Below, piece after piece: positions 22,390-35,113 of a stretch of 64,000 bases of DNA. The position numbers and the translations under genes are program-made. The DNA is from Ilyonectria destructans. Taxonomy: Eukaryota > Ascomycota > Sordariomycetes > Hypocreales > Nectriaceae. The notes under the pieces are model-generated. The model ran no database searches and was not told the origin of the DNA. It saw only the letters and a list, made by a program, of their open reading frames with translations. Numbering within the stretch: position 1 is the stretch's first letter; every line of letters starts with the position of its first letter. The stretch covers positions 992,001-1,056,000 of the forward strand of contig JAHEWK010000010.1 of assembly GCA_020740775.1 (NCBI GenBank). The letters are read 5' to 3'.

Positions 22390-25300
22390 TGTGGATGCGA
22401 CTTGGTGTGGTCGTGAGTTCCCAACGGTCAAGCAACGGCGGGACGTGGCAGAGCTGGCGTGATGAAGGTCACGAAGAAATTAAGGTTACTTGTAAGAAAG
22501 AGGATCCCGCCGCCAAGCTTGGGAATGACGGATGGATGGAGGGGTCGGCAGGTTATATGCAGATGCAGTTGCTCTTCTGAGATAGGTCTAGAACAGCGAA
22601 CAAGCGCGATGAACGAGGCACCTGAGGGAATAGGCGCCCTCCAAGATAAAAGAGACGGTCGGCGGCCGCGTGCGGGTGGGGTTGAGCGGTAATCGTTCAA
22701 ACTGGAGAGTCGTGTTGGTTGATGCGATGCGATGCAACGCAATATCCCATGCTCGAAAGTGACGCTTACTGCTGGCGAGTGATTAGAGTGACCAGTGACG
22801 AGAGGGCGGGCGTCTTTGGGCGCTTATGCGTGTGCGAGTCGTGAGGCCTCTCGAGAACGAAGACGTCATTGGTGGGCAGGTCCGGGACGGTGCCGCCACC
22901 AACATTTGCCGTGTTGGTTGTTGGATATGTCGCCACGAAGTCCCGATTCCATTACTACGTAGTATGCTGGGCTTCTGTCGGGGCAGGCGATGCGCGATGC
23001 TCGGTATCACGAGCCAGACGGTGTCTTTGCCACATAGCACAGCCTTGTAACTTTTTTTTTTGTTGAATGCCCCTGGGTGTCAGGGCGACAGCATCGTGTT
23101 TCGTGCTGCAAGCTCAGTGTGAGACGGAGCAAAGTGGTGTGGTGGGGAGATCCCGTCACGTCCCCGCTTAGACATGTCACAGCTCAGCTTCACATGGACG
23201 CCGCCTGATGTAGGTTGGCGGGGCTCTAGGATGGTGCTGTGAGCCTCCACTGTAACGCACTGGACTCCGTTCCATAATCCCCTTTGGTGTAGGTGCAGGC
23301 AGGGGAAACATGGTGGTGTATTAATACATACGTAGGAACGGGGTGGATGAGCAGGGACTCACATCCGACCCAACCAATACCACAGACCAACGTGCAGACC
23401 AACCCACAAAGTGACATCCAAACGCTGATCGGTTGGATGGGTCTGATCTGACCATCTCGGTTGGATGGGCAAGGCGGGTAGTGGAAAACTCAAATGGCTA
23501 CGGTAGCGTTAAGTAAGGAATCTGTCATCCATCTACCGCACCTCAGCTGCACAGCGCACCGGGTGACTCTGAGGCTCGAGTATTCGTTCGAAAAGGGGAG
23601 TCAATATCCGTCATTGAGGTTGTTGCATGACCAGCCGCAGCCACTTTTGGTCAGCCGCTCCACCAGCGAGTTGCCTGTCAGCGCATGCAAGTCTGCTTTG
23701 GGTGTGCTCTTTCTCTTTTTAATGCAGAGAAACGGCCTAAGAGTCCGCCCAGGGCAGGAGCGCACACGTGCCGGGCTTGCAACCCGTCAGCCAACCTTAA
23801 CTACCTAGGTAGTAGAGATACGGGAACGTTATTCCCGTCCCTTCACCTTCACCAACCTAGTAGCCATCATCAGCCCAGAACGGTTGCCTCAGCCTCCCGA
23901 TACCAGTCCCTCGGAATCGTATCCATGGGCCGGCCTGGGCTCAGCAAGGTGTGCTTGCGGGCAAAGGCCTATCAACGCCCTGACGTCACGCATGTCTCAA
24001 ACGGACCTGCCCTCTAACCTCGTCATTTCGCTGGCTTGAACCTGGTCAATCGGACATTTCAGACTTGACAATCTGCTGGATTGCTGGACCCAAGGGACCC
24101 CCTGCCTCTCAGCTCAGTCACCATCGCGCCATGACAGATGAACGGGTTCCACACACGACGCACCCCATAATACTGATCTCGGCGGGCCTCACATCCGTAG
24201 ATGAGGCGGAAGGTCACAGATGCCTTAGTTTATGCCCTGAGCGTCGCACGGGCGTCGGTACCGGTTACAGACAAACTCCAAGGGCTTCGGTCGTTGCACG
24301 ACACGACATTGCCAGGGGTGTCACCGCGTCTTATTCCCAGGCAGTGCAGGCCCCCATCCAGCAACAGGGAGCCCACGATTAGGATACCGTCCTGGGAAAA
24401 ACATCAGGTGAAGCCGTTGCAAGCCCGCCAGGATTCAAGGGCTCTCTAATTTGGCTGTTGTCACGTCGGCCGTCTTCATCCCTTGACGTCTCCCTTTCCA
24501 GCCGTCTTGGCCGGTTTCCCCTGCCAAGCGCACTGACCTCGAGTCTGAGGATGAGTTTTGTCGGATGCATGTCGTGTGCGCTGCGGTCCGTCCCTGGGCC
24601 TGTGAGAAAGCCGCGTGGTGCGACAGGGCTTCCCAAAAGGGTTGACAAGGAAACACCCCAAGTTATTTGTAGATGACGGGTTGAGGCCGCCGCAAATTCC
24701 CTGGCCGAGACAAGTCAACTGGGAACTGGACTCGTCAAACAACGAAACAAATGCCGGCCCGCGGTGATCCGCCACTACACCTTGTTCCTGTGTCTCACCG
24801 CATTCGGAGTGACAGTACCGGCCGGCAAGGAGAAGTAGGAAGAAAAGTGGAAAAGAAGAAAAGAACGTCGTCCGCCTAGTCGCTGCAGCACACCTCGCTT
24901 CCATGAAGCCGAACTGAAGCCAAGTGAGGACCGACGGTGGCTAGTCCACGGTGACTCGCCTCCTGGTCCTCGGCAAGGTCACCCCACCGGGCCGTTTCCA
25001 GAGCTTTCGGCGCTTTCGGATATTGGCTAGGCCCCTCAGGTGGACGACGAAACAGGTACCAAACCAGAGGCTCATCTTGTCCACTCCATGGGTTCCTGCT
25101 GCAATATTTTACTCCATCATTACGTAGGGATCCCCTGGGTGGTCTGAGCGCCGCCACCATCGCCTGGACCAGCCGGCTGGTTTTCTCGGCTTGTTTCTGT
25201 CCACCGTGTTGGGCGAGGCGTCAGCCTCCCGGTGACAACTGGGTATTTAACAACCCAGCGACATGCGTCATCGCCTCGTCGAGACATCTCAATCTGAGGA

Positions 25301-26678
25301 AGGGAAAAAGCACCCTTTCAAGGTTCAGACATGCTCTGGCGCGGACATAAATGACCGCCCGATGGACAGCCATGTTTCGGGAGGGATGATCGGCGCCCTG
25401 GACGCAGCCTAGACCAACAGTCCCTCCACGTCTGGACCAGGTCTCGAAGCTTTCAAGTCTCCATCAGACCTTCGGCTTCCACCACTGAACTGGGAAAACC
25501 CCACGTTCGCTCCCAGGGTAGGGATCTTGGGTTCCGAGGCTGTTTCGCGGAAGACCACCGCAACGACGCAACCTCACTCCCAACTGGCCGTGTTCACACA
25601 AGCCTTGTTCCCAAGAGCTGTGGCGTAGAAGGGATCTCATCCAGAAACATTCCCTGTTTCCGACAACCCCCGCCTCGGCTTTGACATACGAACTGATGCT
25701 ATCATCCACCTTCAGGGCCCAGGAGGCGGTACAGAGATAACCAACTGGGCTCCAGATTCAGCTTTGTTCGTCTGGGAGCCTTGTACGCTGTGGGGTCGGC
25801 GATCGGAGGGGAGGTCATGGCTTGGATGACTACGTTAGCGGCTCCGATACCTAGCACACCGGCCCGTCTGGCACGCAAGTTTCTCGGCAAGCTTTAGTAC
25901 AAGGTAGGGGGTACAGTGCGTGTCCATCCGTCAGCTTGGATCCGGGGCTAGAAACGGTAGGTCCCTGTCAGAAGAGAACCAATACCTTGGGCTCTTCGGA
26001 GTGTACTGTAACTCGCTGGTCGGCTCGGGAATCTCGCCCACCTTTATGCCAAGACGACTGATTTCCCCTTCGCTCAGCTTCATAACCTGATCATCCGCCT
26101 TGCAATAACCTCGACGCCCTCGAGTCTACTCATCACACATCGACATACCCTGCTTGCTACTAACAGACTTTATCACCCAGTTTCTCTTTTCGTCTTCCCA
26201 CCCTGCCGACCCGAAGACTTGACCCCATAAAGACTTTACTACACATTTGGGCCCATCTTCCGAACCCTTCCCAACCCTTCCCAACACCTAGTCACATAGC
26301 GCAGCATTGGGCAGATTGCGTGGTCAGTCGTCTCGGTTACATCACGCCCCGCGAGTTGTCACATTGACACGTGGGTCGTTCAGGGTGCCTCTCGCATCTT
26401 CCTTACCTACATTATCTTGGGAAATTGCATGACTTTGCACTGCGCTGTTTGCTGCTCCGGGTCAAGTCAAAAATACTCCGAGGTTGATCAGCATTTTCTT
26501 GAAGCTGTTTTGTGTGCCTCTAGTCCCCTCGAACAAAGTACAACATCCCCTCCTCGCTCGAACCACTCTCGGCCACATTCTATGGGCTGCAATACCGGTT
26601 TGCAATATTGGTACAGTCATCAACCACTGCTTGATACGCTGGCTATCTTCCCAAATCCGACTTCGAGGGCTCTTCTAG
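22390..26678. other. 4.3-kb divergent intergenic region
   Basis: Lies between the senescence-domain gene and the Zn2Cys6 regulator. Open frames here are short, basic and unlike known proteins. It contains a perfect 12-bp palindrome TACTACGTAGTA (22953-22964), a second perfect TGACGTCA (23981-23988) and a T-run near 23050. The first exon of the regulator probably lies in the last 300 bp. A long promoter is typical for fungal regulator genes. Confidence 0.5.
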
Positions 26679-29375
26679 GACGCCCAACTCGCCACGATTG
26701 CTTCTCAACTCCGCATTCAGTCCATCCTCTCGCCTGCCGACCCAGAAGTCGATGAGTTGTCCAACGTCTCCTCGAGTCACTCCACCCCAAAGCGCAAGTT
26801 CGAAGACGTCTTCACGGCCTCGGAGGCTCCAGTGGCCCTTCGTCGGACTGAGTCCTTAGATGAGTCCCAGCCCAGACCGGAAGGCTCTGGCATCGAGCCG
26901 TCCATAGGGCATGCCGAAGAGCAAGGGATATTCGGACCGTCTGGAGCCAGAGATGGAAAGAGATCAATGAAAATGAGACCCCCAATGCGATCTAGCATCG
27001 CTTGCATGAGGTGTCGGCGATCCAAGATCAAGTGCGACAATGATGGAGGCAGTAGCCCCTGCGACACATGCATCAAAGGGGGTCACCAGTGTCAGTATCC
27101 CGATGCAACGCCACTCCCATCCAAGCGGAACGATCCCCCGAATGTTGTTCGACAAGAAAAGGAGGGAGCCCATGAAAGGAAGCGGGCTAGGAAGGTCGAT
27201 GAAGCCCCAGGCCTGGACAACGAGAGATCTACGGCCTACGCTGAAGAAGTCCTCTCCTATCCCTTCTTGACGACCGACTTATGGGACCAGCTCCTCAACA
27301 TCTACAGGCTGCATTTTGCAACTGAGCTGTCCTTCCTTCACCTCCCAACTCTCAAAGAAAAAATGAGTCACAGGCAAGGGCCCGAATACGAGCCTTCTCC
27401 CGAGTTGAATCTGGTTCTCCTCGGTGTCTTGACCTTGACGGCTCGGTTTCACCCAGATCTTGTCAAGTATGTCGCCCATTTGTCGAACGGACAAGGTGGC
27501 AGTTCTCGGCCACGGGCGTCGCAGTCTAAGATTGATCCATCTGCTGCATCTGAATTTTTCGCGAATGTCCTCGCAACCGCATTGGGCCCCCTGAAGATTG
27601 CTTTAACCTTTGTGACTGTGGAAAGGGTACAGGCTTTCCTCATGCTCGGACTGTTTGAATGGAGTCAACGAAACCCATCTAGCGGTCCTGGTGCCTGGAT
27701 GTACGTTGGCATTGCTATTCGCATGGCACAAATGTTGAAATTGGGTCTTGATGACCAGATGGCAAGGGGACGGGATAGCTCGAGTCAAGGCGCCAACGCA
27801 CTTCAGAGAGGTCGCAGAGGTTCCTCTGAAATTGGCATCATCAGAGAGATCCGACGGCGTACCATGTTCAGTTGTCTCATGCTCGATCGGATGATGTCAT
27901 GTGGCGACGAACGGGTCTCGATGATTCGACTCGACACCATTCGAATTCAGTTACCGTGCACCGAGATGGCTTTTGATCTCGCATTAGATGTCAGCACTGG
28001 CTTTCTAAAACTCGACGGCGACGCTATGAACCAATCTATCAATGATGATAGTGTCTTGAGTCGATTTATCCAGTTAGTGGAGATCTGGGCGGAAATCTCT
28101 AAATACTCTTCCACAGGTGGCCGCTTGCGAGAGCGATTGCCTCCGTGGGAAAAGCCGTCTATGTTTTGGACGCTCCGGGAGAAACTGCATCAGTTTTTGC
28201 TCAACCTTCCTGATACCTTCACATTCTCGCGACAAAATTACTACCGCCATGACAATCATCAAGCTACCAATATGTACGTGTCACTACATATGCTTGCTTC
28301 TGTCTGCCAGATCATCCTTGATCGCGAGCACCTTCCTTTTATTCCACTCCGATGCAATCAGCCAGAAGGAGCATTTATCCCTCCTCCAATCCCTCCGAAT
28401 GAAGCCCCGGTTGGATTTTGGGAAGAAGTCACGGGTACCTTTTTTAAAGCCGGTCAAGATATTGTTGATCTTGTCGATATATGCAGAGACAAACTTCCCC
28501 AGTCATCGTTGGTTTTGTTTTCCGTCTGGTTGGCTGGATTTGCTGGAGTTTATGCCCACAACTTTCCCTACATGGATACGAAGCATCAGATGGTCAGCCA
28601 GGAGGATATTAATCGACAGGATGGGGGTCCCGATGTGCCTAGGACGACTACGGAATTAACTTACCACACCCTTCAGAAGATGAGTTCGTCTTTGCAGGGA
28701 GCCCAAAATTACTTGAAGCATCTTGAAGAAATCGATCGGTACTATATGCAAGTCGGAACCAAATTCCGAGAGACACCGGAAAAGAGCGGACCTGTACGCG
28801 ACGCATCGGGCCATAGACGACTCAGCATCCGGCTTGGCGGAGATGGTGCTGGGTTTGAGGACTGGAAGCCCCAAGCGAGTGGACCTACGAAAGATGTCAA
28901 CCTGTTGGCTGACGATGAATTACGGCCTATGCAGTACGAGGGGTCAGATAGATCACGAACAAGCACCTCGGATCGCGGTTCTCCAATGGGACACGCAGAA
29001 AGTTATCTACCAGGGACAGACTACGCACGAGCACCCAGATCGGCACCAGCAATGACCTTTACAGCGGTCAACGCGTCTATGATGGGATCTAGCTCGGCGG
29101 GATCGTTTTCGCCGAGTATGGAGCTTCGAAGAGAGCCTAGGATTGAGAATCGGGCCACTTCCAGGCCTGCGGAAGCTCAATATAGGAGCATGCTGGTGCT
29201 TCCGGGAACTGAGCCGGAAAGCTTGCTGGCGAGCATGCCAGAGTTCTCCCTGGACCAGCTGGGCTTGATTGAATCGCAACGTATTGGAAGGATGCTGAAT
29301 GACCTGGAGGAGTTCTCAGGAGCTGGGTCGTTGGGGGCGGGAATGCCCTTGAATGAATATGATATGAGGATGTGA
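26679..29375 (+). CDS. Zn2Cys6 fungal transcription factor (5' end unresolved)
   Basis: Open frame of 898 codons from 26679 to the stop at 29375. A Zn2Cys6 cluster lies at about residues 109-138 with canonical spacing C-x2-C-x6-C-x8-C-x2-C-x6-C (CMRCRRSKIKC ... CDTCIKGGHQC), followed by the basic linker RKRARKVDEA. The middle-homology (fungal_trans) region starts at about residue 190 (FLTTDLWDQLLNIYRLHFATELSFLHLPTL) and includes the usual GAWMYVGIAIRMAQMLKLG and RRRTMFSCLMLDRMMSCG segments. The tail is Ser-rich. The protein is nuclear and binds CGG-type sites by family knowledge; its target pathway is unknown. No ATG opens this frame before 26967. The in-frame text from 26679 (DAQLATIASQLRIQSILSP) looks coding and directly follows TTCTAG, a good 3' splice site, so a first exon probably lies upstream. 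A GTT donor at 26483 after an ATG at 26429 is a weak candidate. A shorter 802-aa form from 26967 is also possible. Confidence 0.85.
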   Translation, partial: DAQLATIASQLRIQSILSPADPEVDELSNVSSSHSTPKRKFEDVFTASEAPVALRRTESLDESQPRPEGSGIEPSIGHAEEQGIFGPSGARDGKRSMKMRPPMRSSIACMRCRRSKIKCDNDGGSSPCDTCIKGGHQCQYPDATPLPSKRNDPPNVVRQEKEGAHERKRARKVDEAPGLDNERSTAYAEEVLSYPFLTTDLWDQLLNIYRLHFATELSFLHLPTLKEKMSHRQGPEYEPSPELNLVLLGVLTLTARFHPDLVKYVAHLSNGQGGSSRPRASQSKIDPSAASEFFANVLATALGPLKIALTFVTVERVQAFLMLGLFEWSQRNPSSGPGAWMYVGIAIRMAQMLKLGLDDQMARGRDSSSQGANALQRGRRGSSEIGIIREIRRRTMFSCLMLDRMMSCGDERVSMIRLDTIRIQLPCTEMAFDLALDVSTGFLKLDGDAMNQSINDDSVLSRFIQLVEIWAEISKYSSTGGRLRERLPPWEKPSMFWTLREKLHQFLLNLPDTFTFSRQNYYRHDNHQATNMYVSLHMLASVCQIILDREHLPFIPLRCNQPEGAFIPPPIPPNEAPVGFWEEVTGTFFKAGQDIVDLVDICRDKLPQSSLVLFSVWLAGFAGVYAHNFPYMDTKHQMVSQEDINRQDGGPDVPRTTTELTYHTLQKMSSSLQGAQNYLKHLEEIDRYYMQVGTKFRETPEKSGPVRDASGHRRLSIRLGGDGAGFEDWKPQASGPTKDVNLLADDELRPMQYEGSDRSRTSTSDRGSPMGHAESYLPGTDYARAPRSAPAMTFTAVNASMMGSSSAGSFSPSMELRREPRIENRATSRPAEAQYRSMLVLPGTEPESLLASMPEFSLDQLGLIESQRIGRMLNDLEEFSGAGSLGAGMPLNEYDMRM

Positions 29376-31771
29376 TGTCACTCGCATGTTAATGATGTCG
29401 GATTGGAGGACGGGATGAGAATCTGGAGGCATTGGGTTTTATGAGCAATGATGTGGATATTTGACGGTTGGGTGGAACTTTTGCTACTTCGATGAGGGGA
29501 TTGGCGTTGGAAGATGGCATACACAAAACCGGTGCGGCATCGTGTTAGATTTTGAACTGCGAGTATTCTGTTTACGGTTTCGAATTTTGCAGTTTCTGTA
29601 TTTCTGCATCTGCCGCAATTAAAGCGAGAAAAGACGGTCCGGCATGACGATGAAGCTTCAGAGTATCATACAACAAATCTTGTTGGGTGAGCATCCATCA
29701 TCGCAAAAAGCAAGTAGTGTCGCGTGGACGAGATGGAAAGGAAGGAGCCTCCTCTGTCCCGGGTCCGAAACGGCAAGAACGGCCTGGGGTTCTCCACGAC
29801 CTTGCCACCTCAGGTATCAGAGCATCCCCCGGCTATTCTCGGTCTGAGGAAATTCACGTTCCAGTTTTTCTCGTTTCAAGCTGAACATGGGATTCCAGGG
29901 ATGTTCGGCGATCCCTTGCCTCATTAATTATCATGAGGGCATGAGAGCATGAGAGGCGTGGTGCTGGTGGTCCGCACTTGTGGTGACACAGAGCGTCTCT
30001 CGGCTGGAAATGCGCTTACACTAACCGCCCTTCAAACGGGGGCTGCGGGAGACGATCAATGAGAGAACAACCACCACAGGAACACACTTTAAGAATCATC
30101 AGGATTGGCCGCACCGGTCGGACGAATGGCAGAATCTCCATGACGAGTCGATAACCAGCACCCGGGACTAAGGGACGCCTCAGGGCAGGATTTCTCAGCA
30201 CTGGCTTAAGGTTGCACGGTAGCTTTGCAAGCAAGATGTGGTCAAGACGTGTGGAACTAAGGGCGCGGGCAGAGGTGACGTCGAGATCAAGTCATTGCGA
30301 GTCAATTCACCAGGTAACATTCCCCCTCACTAGTGTAGCACTACGGTGCACTGCAGTGCTTACCCCTTCGGCCAGGAGTGTCGAATGTCCAATTCGGAAG
30401 AGTGGGCAACAGCCGACGCGGCGGGTGACCAAGACGGAATGCGAGTGGTTGGGGATCAGGCTGGGGAAGCCCTGGACAAGCAGACACCGGGGAGATCATG
30501 GCGACCTTGGCCAAAGTCCTGGGACAGGAGGCTTCGGCTTGGTAACCGCATCTCATCTCAGATCGGCACTATCGGATGCCTCTAGCGTTGGGTGTTACAC
30601 ACACGACTTGGGACATGCCAAACCACTTGCAAGTTGGTGCTGACGACGGTGGCTTCATGTGTCAGAGAGCCGGCTGTCCCTTCACGCCCTCGCTCGAGCC
30701 TAGAGTGATCACTGATGGCGCTCGGGTTGGCTAGCCGAGACCCAGCTGCTTGGCTGGGCCTCCTGCGGGAAAGCGTGGGGAATTGAGACATGGCCTGGTT
30801 CAACAACGGCAGATGAGCTGAGGCGGTGATGTCCCTGTCAGTTCCCACCTCTCACAGTGCCGTCAAAAGCATTAACAACCAGCCAGGCTGATCAAAGCTT
30901 CAGGGCATCGTCCCATCATCATGCGCATCATCCACCACTGACATTCAGCACCGACCTACCGAGCGCCCGATCCTGCCGATCCAGAAACACACACCACACA
31001 ACAGGACACAGGACACACAGCTTGGCTGCTTGGCTCTTTTGCACAAACCTTCCTTTTCCAATTCTCCGGCCATCCCGCCAGGACAGGGCGTCCAATGCCC
31101 CCTGCTTGGCCCCGGTGCTGGCGCTGGCCTCGTGAGCTCTTACCAGCACCTCCACGCCGGTGGGGCGTGGGGCTTGATGTCGATGACGTCTCTGATTTGT
31201 CAGTTCCAAATGTCCTCCCACTCTCTCTCCACAGCTGCTGATGCTGGGAAGTTTGGGCTTGCAGCTCATGACAAACTTATTTCGAAATGGTTCACGTTGA
31301 GAGGCCCGGGGAGCTTTGGATTCCACGTCTACCGCGTCTCCTTGCAAGAGCACGCCCTATTATTGCCGGACATGGCTGGTAGCGGAGTCAGACGCGCCAG
31401 TTGACCGTCTGTTCCTGCGCTGGCTCTTGCAATTGCCGTCGAGCATCATGACGATACACCCAACTAAGAATAGTGTAGTGTCCCCCCCCGCGTTACTTGG
31501 CTCTAGCCTGGTGCTTGGCCCGGATGAGCGATGCCCGGCTCCTGAGAGGACAAGTCCTCCAGATGTTGTCTCCACTGAGGAATCATGTTGGCCCAGGAGG
31601 TACCTCCAAGTTTGGGACCGGTAAGGGAACGACTGAGCCGCCTTCTACGTCTTTTCTACGACTCGCGTGACTCTGCTTTAAATCTCATCCCTTTCCCATC
31701 ATTGTCTCTCTTCTCCGGTCTCTGGGATATCCATCGTGTCTTCACCCTCCTCCACCGCTCCTGCACTCGCA
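29376..31771. other. 2.4-kb intergenic region upstream of EGT1
   Basis: No supportable gene. It contains the 3' region of the regulator and the EGT1 promoter; TTTAAAT near 31677 is about 90 bp upstream of the EGT1 ATG and could serve as a core element. The ORFs in it are compositionally random. Confidence 0.5.
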
Positions 31772-34700
31772 ATGCCATCCGTCACGTCGGCACTTGCCCT
31801 CTCCGTCCAGGCCAAGTCTCTGGTCATTAGCAAGCCGTCTCCTAGCTCACCGGAAATCATTGACATACGCGGTGAACATGTCGAGTTCAACTTGAAGGAG
31901 GAGGTCATTTCCAGCTTCAACCCAGACGAGGGGCCTCGGACGCTCCCCACTCTCCTCTTGTACAATGAGAGGGGCTTGCAGTTGTTTGAGGAGGTATGGC
32001 CTTCTCATCGCCAAGTCCCTCTGCCCCATGGCTCATTTTTGCACAGATAACGTATTTGGATGAATACTACCTGACCAACTATGAGATCGAGGTCCTGAAG
32101 AAGTCATCTGCGGATATCGCCAGGCGAGTTCCGGAAGGATCAATGCTCATTGAGCTGGGCAGCGGGTTGGTTGATCCCTCGGAAACAGGCCGATTGATTC
32201 TGACAGATAATTATAGAAACCTTCGTAAGGTGTGTCTACTACTTCAGGCGTTCGAGGACCTCGAAAAGTCCATTCAATACTTTGCTTTGGACTTGTCCCG
32301 GAAAGAGCTGGAACGCACCTTGGCCCAGGTCCCCGACTTCAAATACGTCTCGTGCAACGGTCTATGGGGCACGTACGATGATGGAAGGGAGTGGCTGAAA
32401 CAGCCAGCGATTGCTGGGCTCTCCAAATGCATTCTTCACCTGGGCTCAAGTATTGGTACGTTCCAGGGTCCTGGACACAAAAGTCTCGCTAAATTAATAT
32501 TTCTCTAGGAAATTTCCATCGTGATGAAGCTTCAGACTTCTTGGGGGGTTTTGCAGATGTCCTCCAGCCATCAGACACCATGCTTATTGGTGTTGATTCA
32601 TGCAGTGACCCGGCCAAGGTCTAGTAAGTGAAGTGCCCCCTCTCAAGCTGGTCACACGTCTAACAAAATAATAGTCATGCGTACAATGGTGAGTAATTGT
32701 AATACCAATGTCTAAAAAGGTTTCACGCTGAATGCTTTTCTTTTCTTTTTCGGTCCAGACGAGCAGGGTCTCACTCACCGGTAAGTTCATGTGACGCTGA
32801 TTCGTTTTTTCTGGTGGCTCACAAATCACTCAGATTTGTCCTCAACGGTCTCTCAAATGCGAATCAGATTTTTGGTGAACAAGTGTTCAATTTGAAAAAC
32901 TGGAGAGTAATTGGGGAGTACGTGTATGATGATGAAGGGGGACGCCACCAGGCATTTGTCGCTCCTATTCGCAGCACAGACGTTCTGGGATCGACAATAA
33001 TGCCCCACGAGCGAATCCAAATCGAGCAGAGCCTGAAGTACTCCCAGGCGGAAACCGGAAATCTTTGGGCCGCCGCGGGCCTCACCGAGATGGGGCGTTG
33101 GACTCGGGATGACGAGTATGGTAAGTCAGACATTCAACGTGACCAAGTATCAAACCCGGAGAAACAATTTCTCTAAATGGGATTGGGTATGAACCCGGAT
33201 TACCCCGCGATTTTTGACGAGCTGCGCAGACCGTTGGGCTGAGGGCTGCATATTGGTATTTCCCAATGCAGCTCGGTGTGTGCGCAGCGTGTGAGTCGGA
33301 GTCGGTGATGTGGGGGGTGGATGAAGATCAACAAAGCGAGGGGTCGTGTGAAGTTGCTAACCAGTTGAACCTGCAGGACTTCACATGTTGCAGAGATCGA
33401 GTATCCCGTTTAGCCTGATCCCAACGCTCTACGCAAAGGGGCCTCTGCCGCCCATTCAGGATTGGGAGGCAGTGTGGACAGCCTGGGATGTGGTGACGAA
33501 AGGGATGCTTCCAATTGAGGAGCTTAGGGAGAAGCCAATCAAGCTGCGAAACGCCTGCATCTTCTACCTAGGTCACATTCCGACTTTTTTGGATATCCAG
33601 TTGACCAAGACGACCCGAAAACCGGCCACCAGTCCGGCATATTATTGGTCCATCTTTGAGCGTGGAATTGATCCCGACGTCGACAACCCTGAGCAGTGCC
33701 ATGCACATTCAGAGATTCCGGACGAGTGGCCGCCGCTCGAGGCGATTGCCACTTACCAGGCCAATGTCCGCTCCAGGCTTCGAGAGCTGTACCGAGGGGG
33801 CCCAGAAAAGATTCCTCGGACCGTTGCGCGAGGAATTTGGGTCGGGTTTGAGCACGAACTGATGCACATCGAGACCCTTCTGTATATGATGCTACAGAGC
33901 GATAAGACACTCCCCCCACCCCATACCTTGCGCCCCGACTTTGAAAAGTTGGCGAGACAGGCGTACGAGGCCAGGGTTCCCAACAAGTGGTTTGACGTTC
34001 CGGAGCAGACTATCACATTGGGAATGGACGACCCCGAGGATGGATCCGACCCAGCTTGCCATTTTGGGTGGTATGTCCGACGCTTGCAGTTGAATAGAGA
34101 AGATCGAAACTAAAATAAACGCAGGGACAATGAGAAGCCAGCCCGCCAGGCGCAGGTTCATGCTTTCCAAGCTCATGGGCGTCCAATCACCAACGAAGAG
34201 GTATGTTGAGCATGTCGATCATTTTGGGATCTTTCCTGACAGGCCTAGTACGCCCAATACATGTACAACTCTCACATCAACCAAATCCCTGCTTCTTGGG
34301 CCTCGGTGCCATCCAACACATCAAATGGGAATGGCACCCACAACAGCCACGCAAATGGCTTCGGAAATGGAAATGGCCATTCCAACGGTAACGGTCATGC
34401 CACGAGAGAGGTTCCCGAATCGTTCCTGGATGGCAAGTTCGTGCGGACCGTGTATGGCCTTGTGCCCCTGAGGTTAGCCCTGGACTGGCCCATCTTTGCT
34501 TCGTACGACGAGTTGGAACGCTGCGCATCTTGGATGGGCGGCAGAATTCCCACGTTTGAAGAAGCCAAGAGCATCTACGCGTATGTCAACAAGCAGAAGA
34601 GGGCAGAGGCAGAACGCACACTAGGAAAGACGGTTCCAGCAGTCAATGGGTAGGCATATCCCCTTGCCTGTATCACTCTGACGCACTGAGCTAATCCGCC

Positions 34701-35113
34701 TGAACAGTCACCTCGTCAACGACGGAGTGGAAGAAGACCCGCCATCCCAAGCCTCCACCTCGGCCGAGGACAGCTCCTCACAGCTGTTCCTCGACCTCGC
34801 CGGCGCCAATGTCGGCTTCCGTCACTGGCGCCCCGTGTCAGTGACGTCCCGCGGCAACAAGCTCGCGGGGCAGGCGGAGATGGGTGGTGTGTGGGAGTGG
34901 ACGAGCTCGACATTGTGTGAACATGCCGGGTTCGAGCCCATGAGATTGTACCCAGCGTACACGGCTGACTTCTTCGACGGCAAGCACAACATCGTGCTGG
35001 GGGGTTCGTGGGCGACCCATCCTCGGATCGCGGGCCGCAAGAGCTTCGTGAACTGGTATCAGCGTAACTACCCATATGCGTGGGTCGGTGCTAGACTGGT
35101 GCGGGATGTTTAA
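31772..35113 (+). CDS. EGT1: Ergothioneine synthase Egt1 (methyltransferase / sulfoxide synthase fusion)
   Basis: Eleven exons: 31772-31993, 32047-32165, 32217-32455, 32509-32623, 32675-32688, 32759-32780, 32834-33120, 33377-34070, 34125-34200, 34249-34649 and 34708-35113; 864 aa. All junctions restore frame and family sequence. Domains in order: an EgtD-type SAM methyltransferase (SAM motif LIELGSG near residue 110, then NLRK), which trimethylates histidine to hercynine; a DinB-like iron-binding part with H499-x3-H503-x-E505 (HELMHIE); and a C-terminal FGE-type domain with GGVWEWTSS and GGSW...WVGARLV. The last two parts form the EgtB-like sulfoxide synthase joining hercynine and cysteine. 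The PLP lyase that finishes the pathway (Egt2) is not in the window. Oddities are a 256-nt intron 7, two micro-exons of 14 and 22 nt, and an Asn/Gly/His-rich insert at about residues 612-645 in the FGE domain. The first in-frame ATG is at 31772. Confidence 0.96.

Noticed and set aside
34925..34945. GGTTCGAGCCC, resembling a tRNA T-arm
   Set aside because: Lies inside the conserved FGE coding region of EGT1 and has no matching acceptor or anticodon arms.
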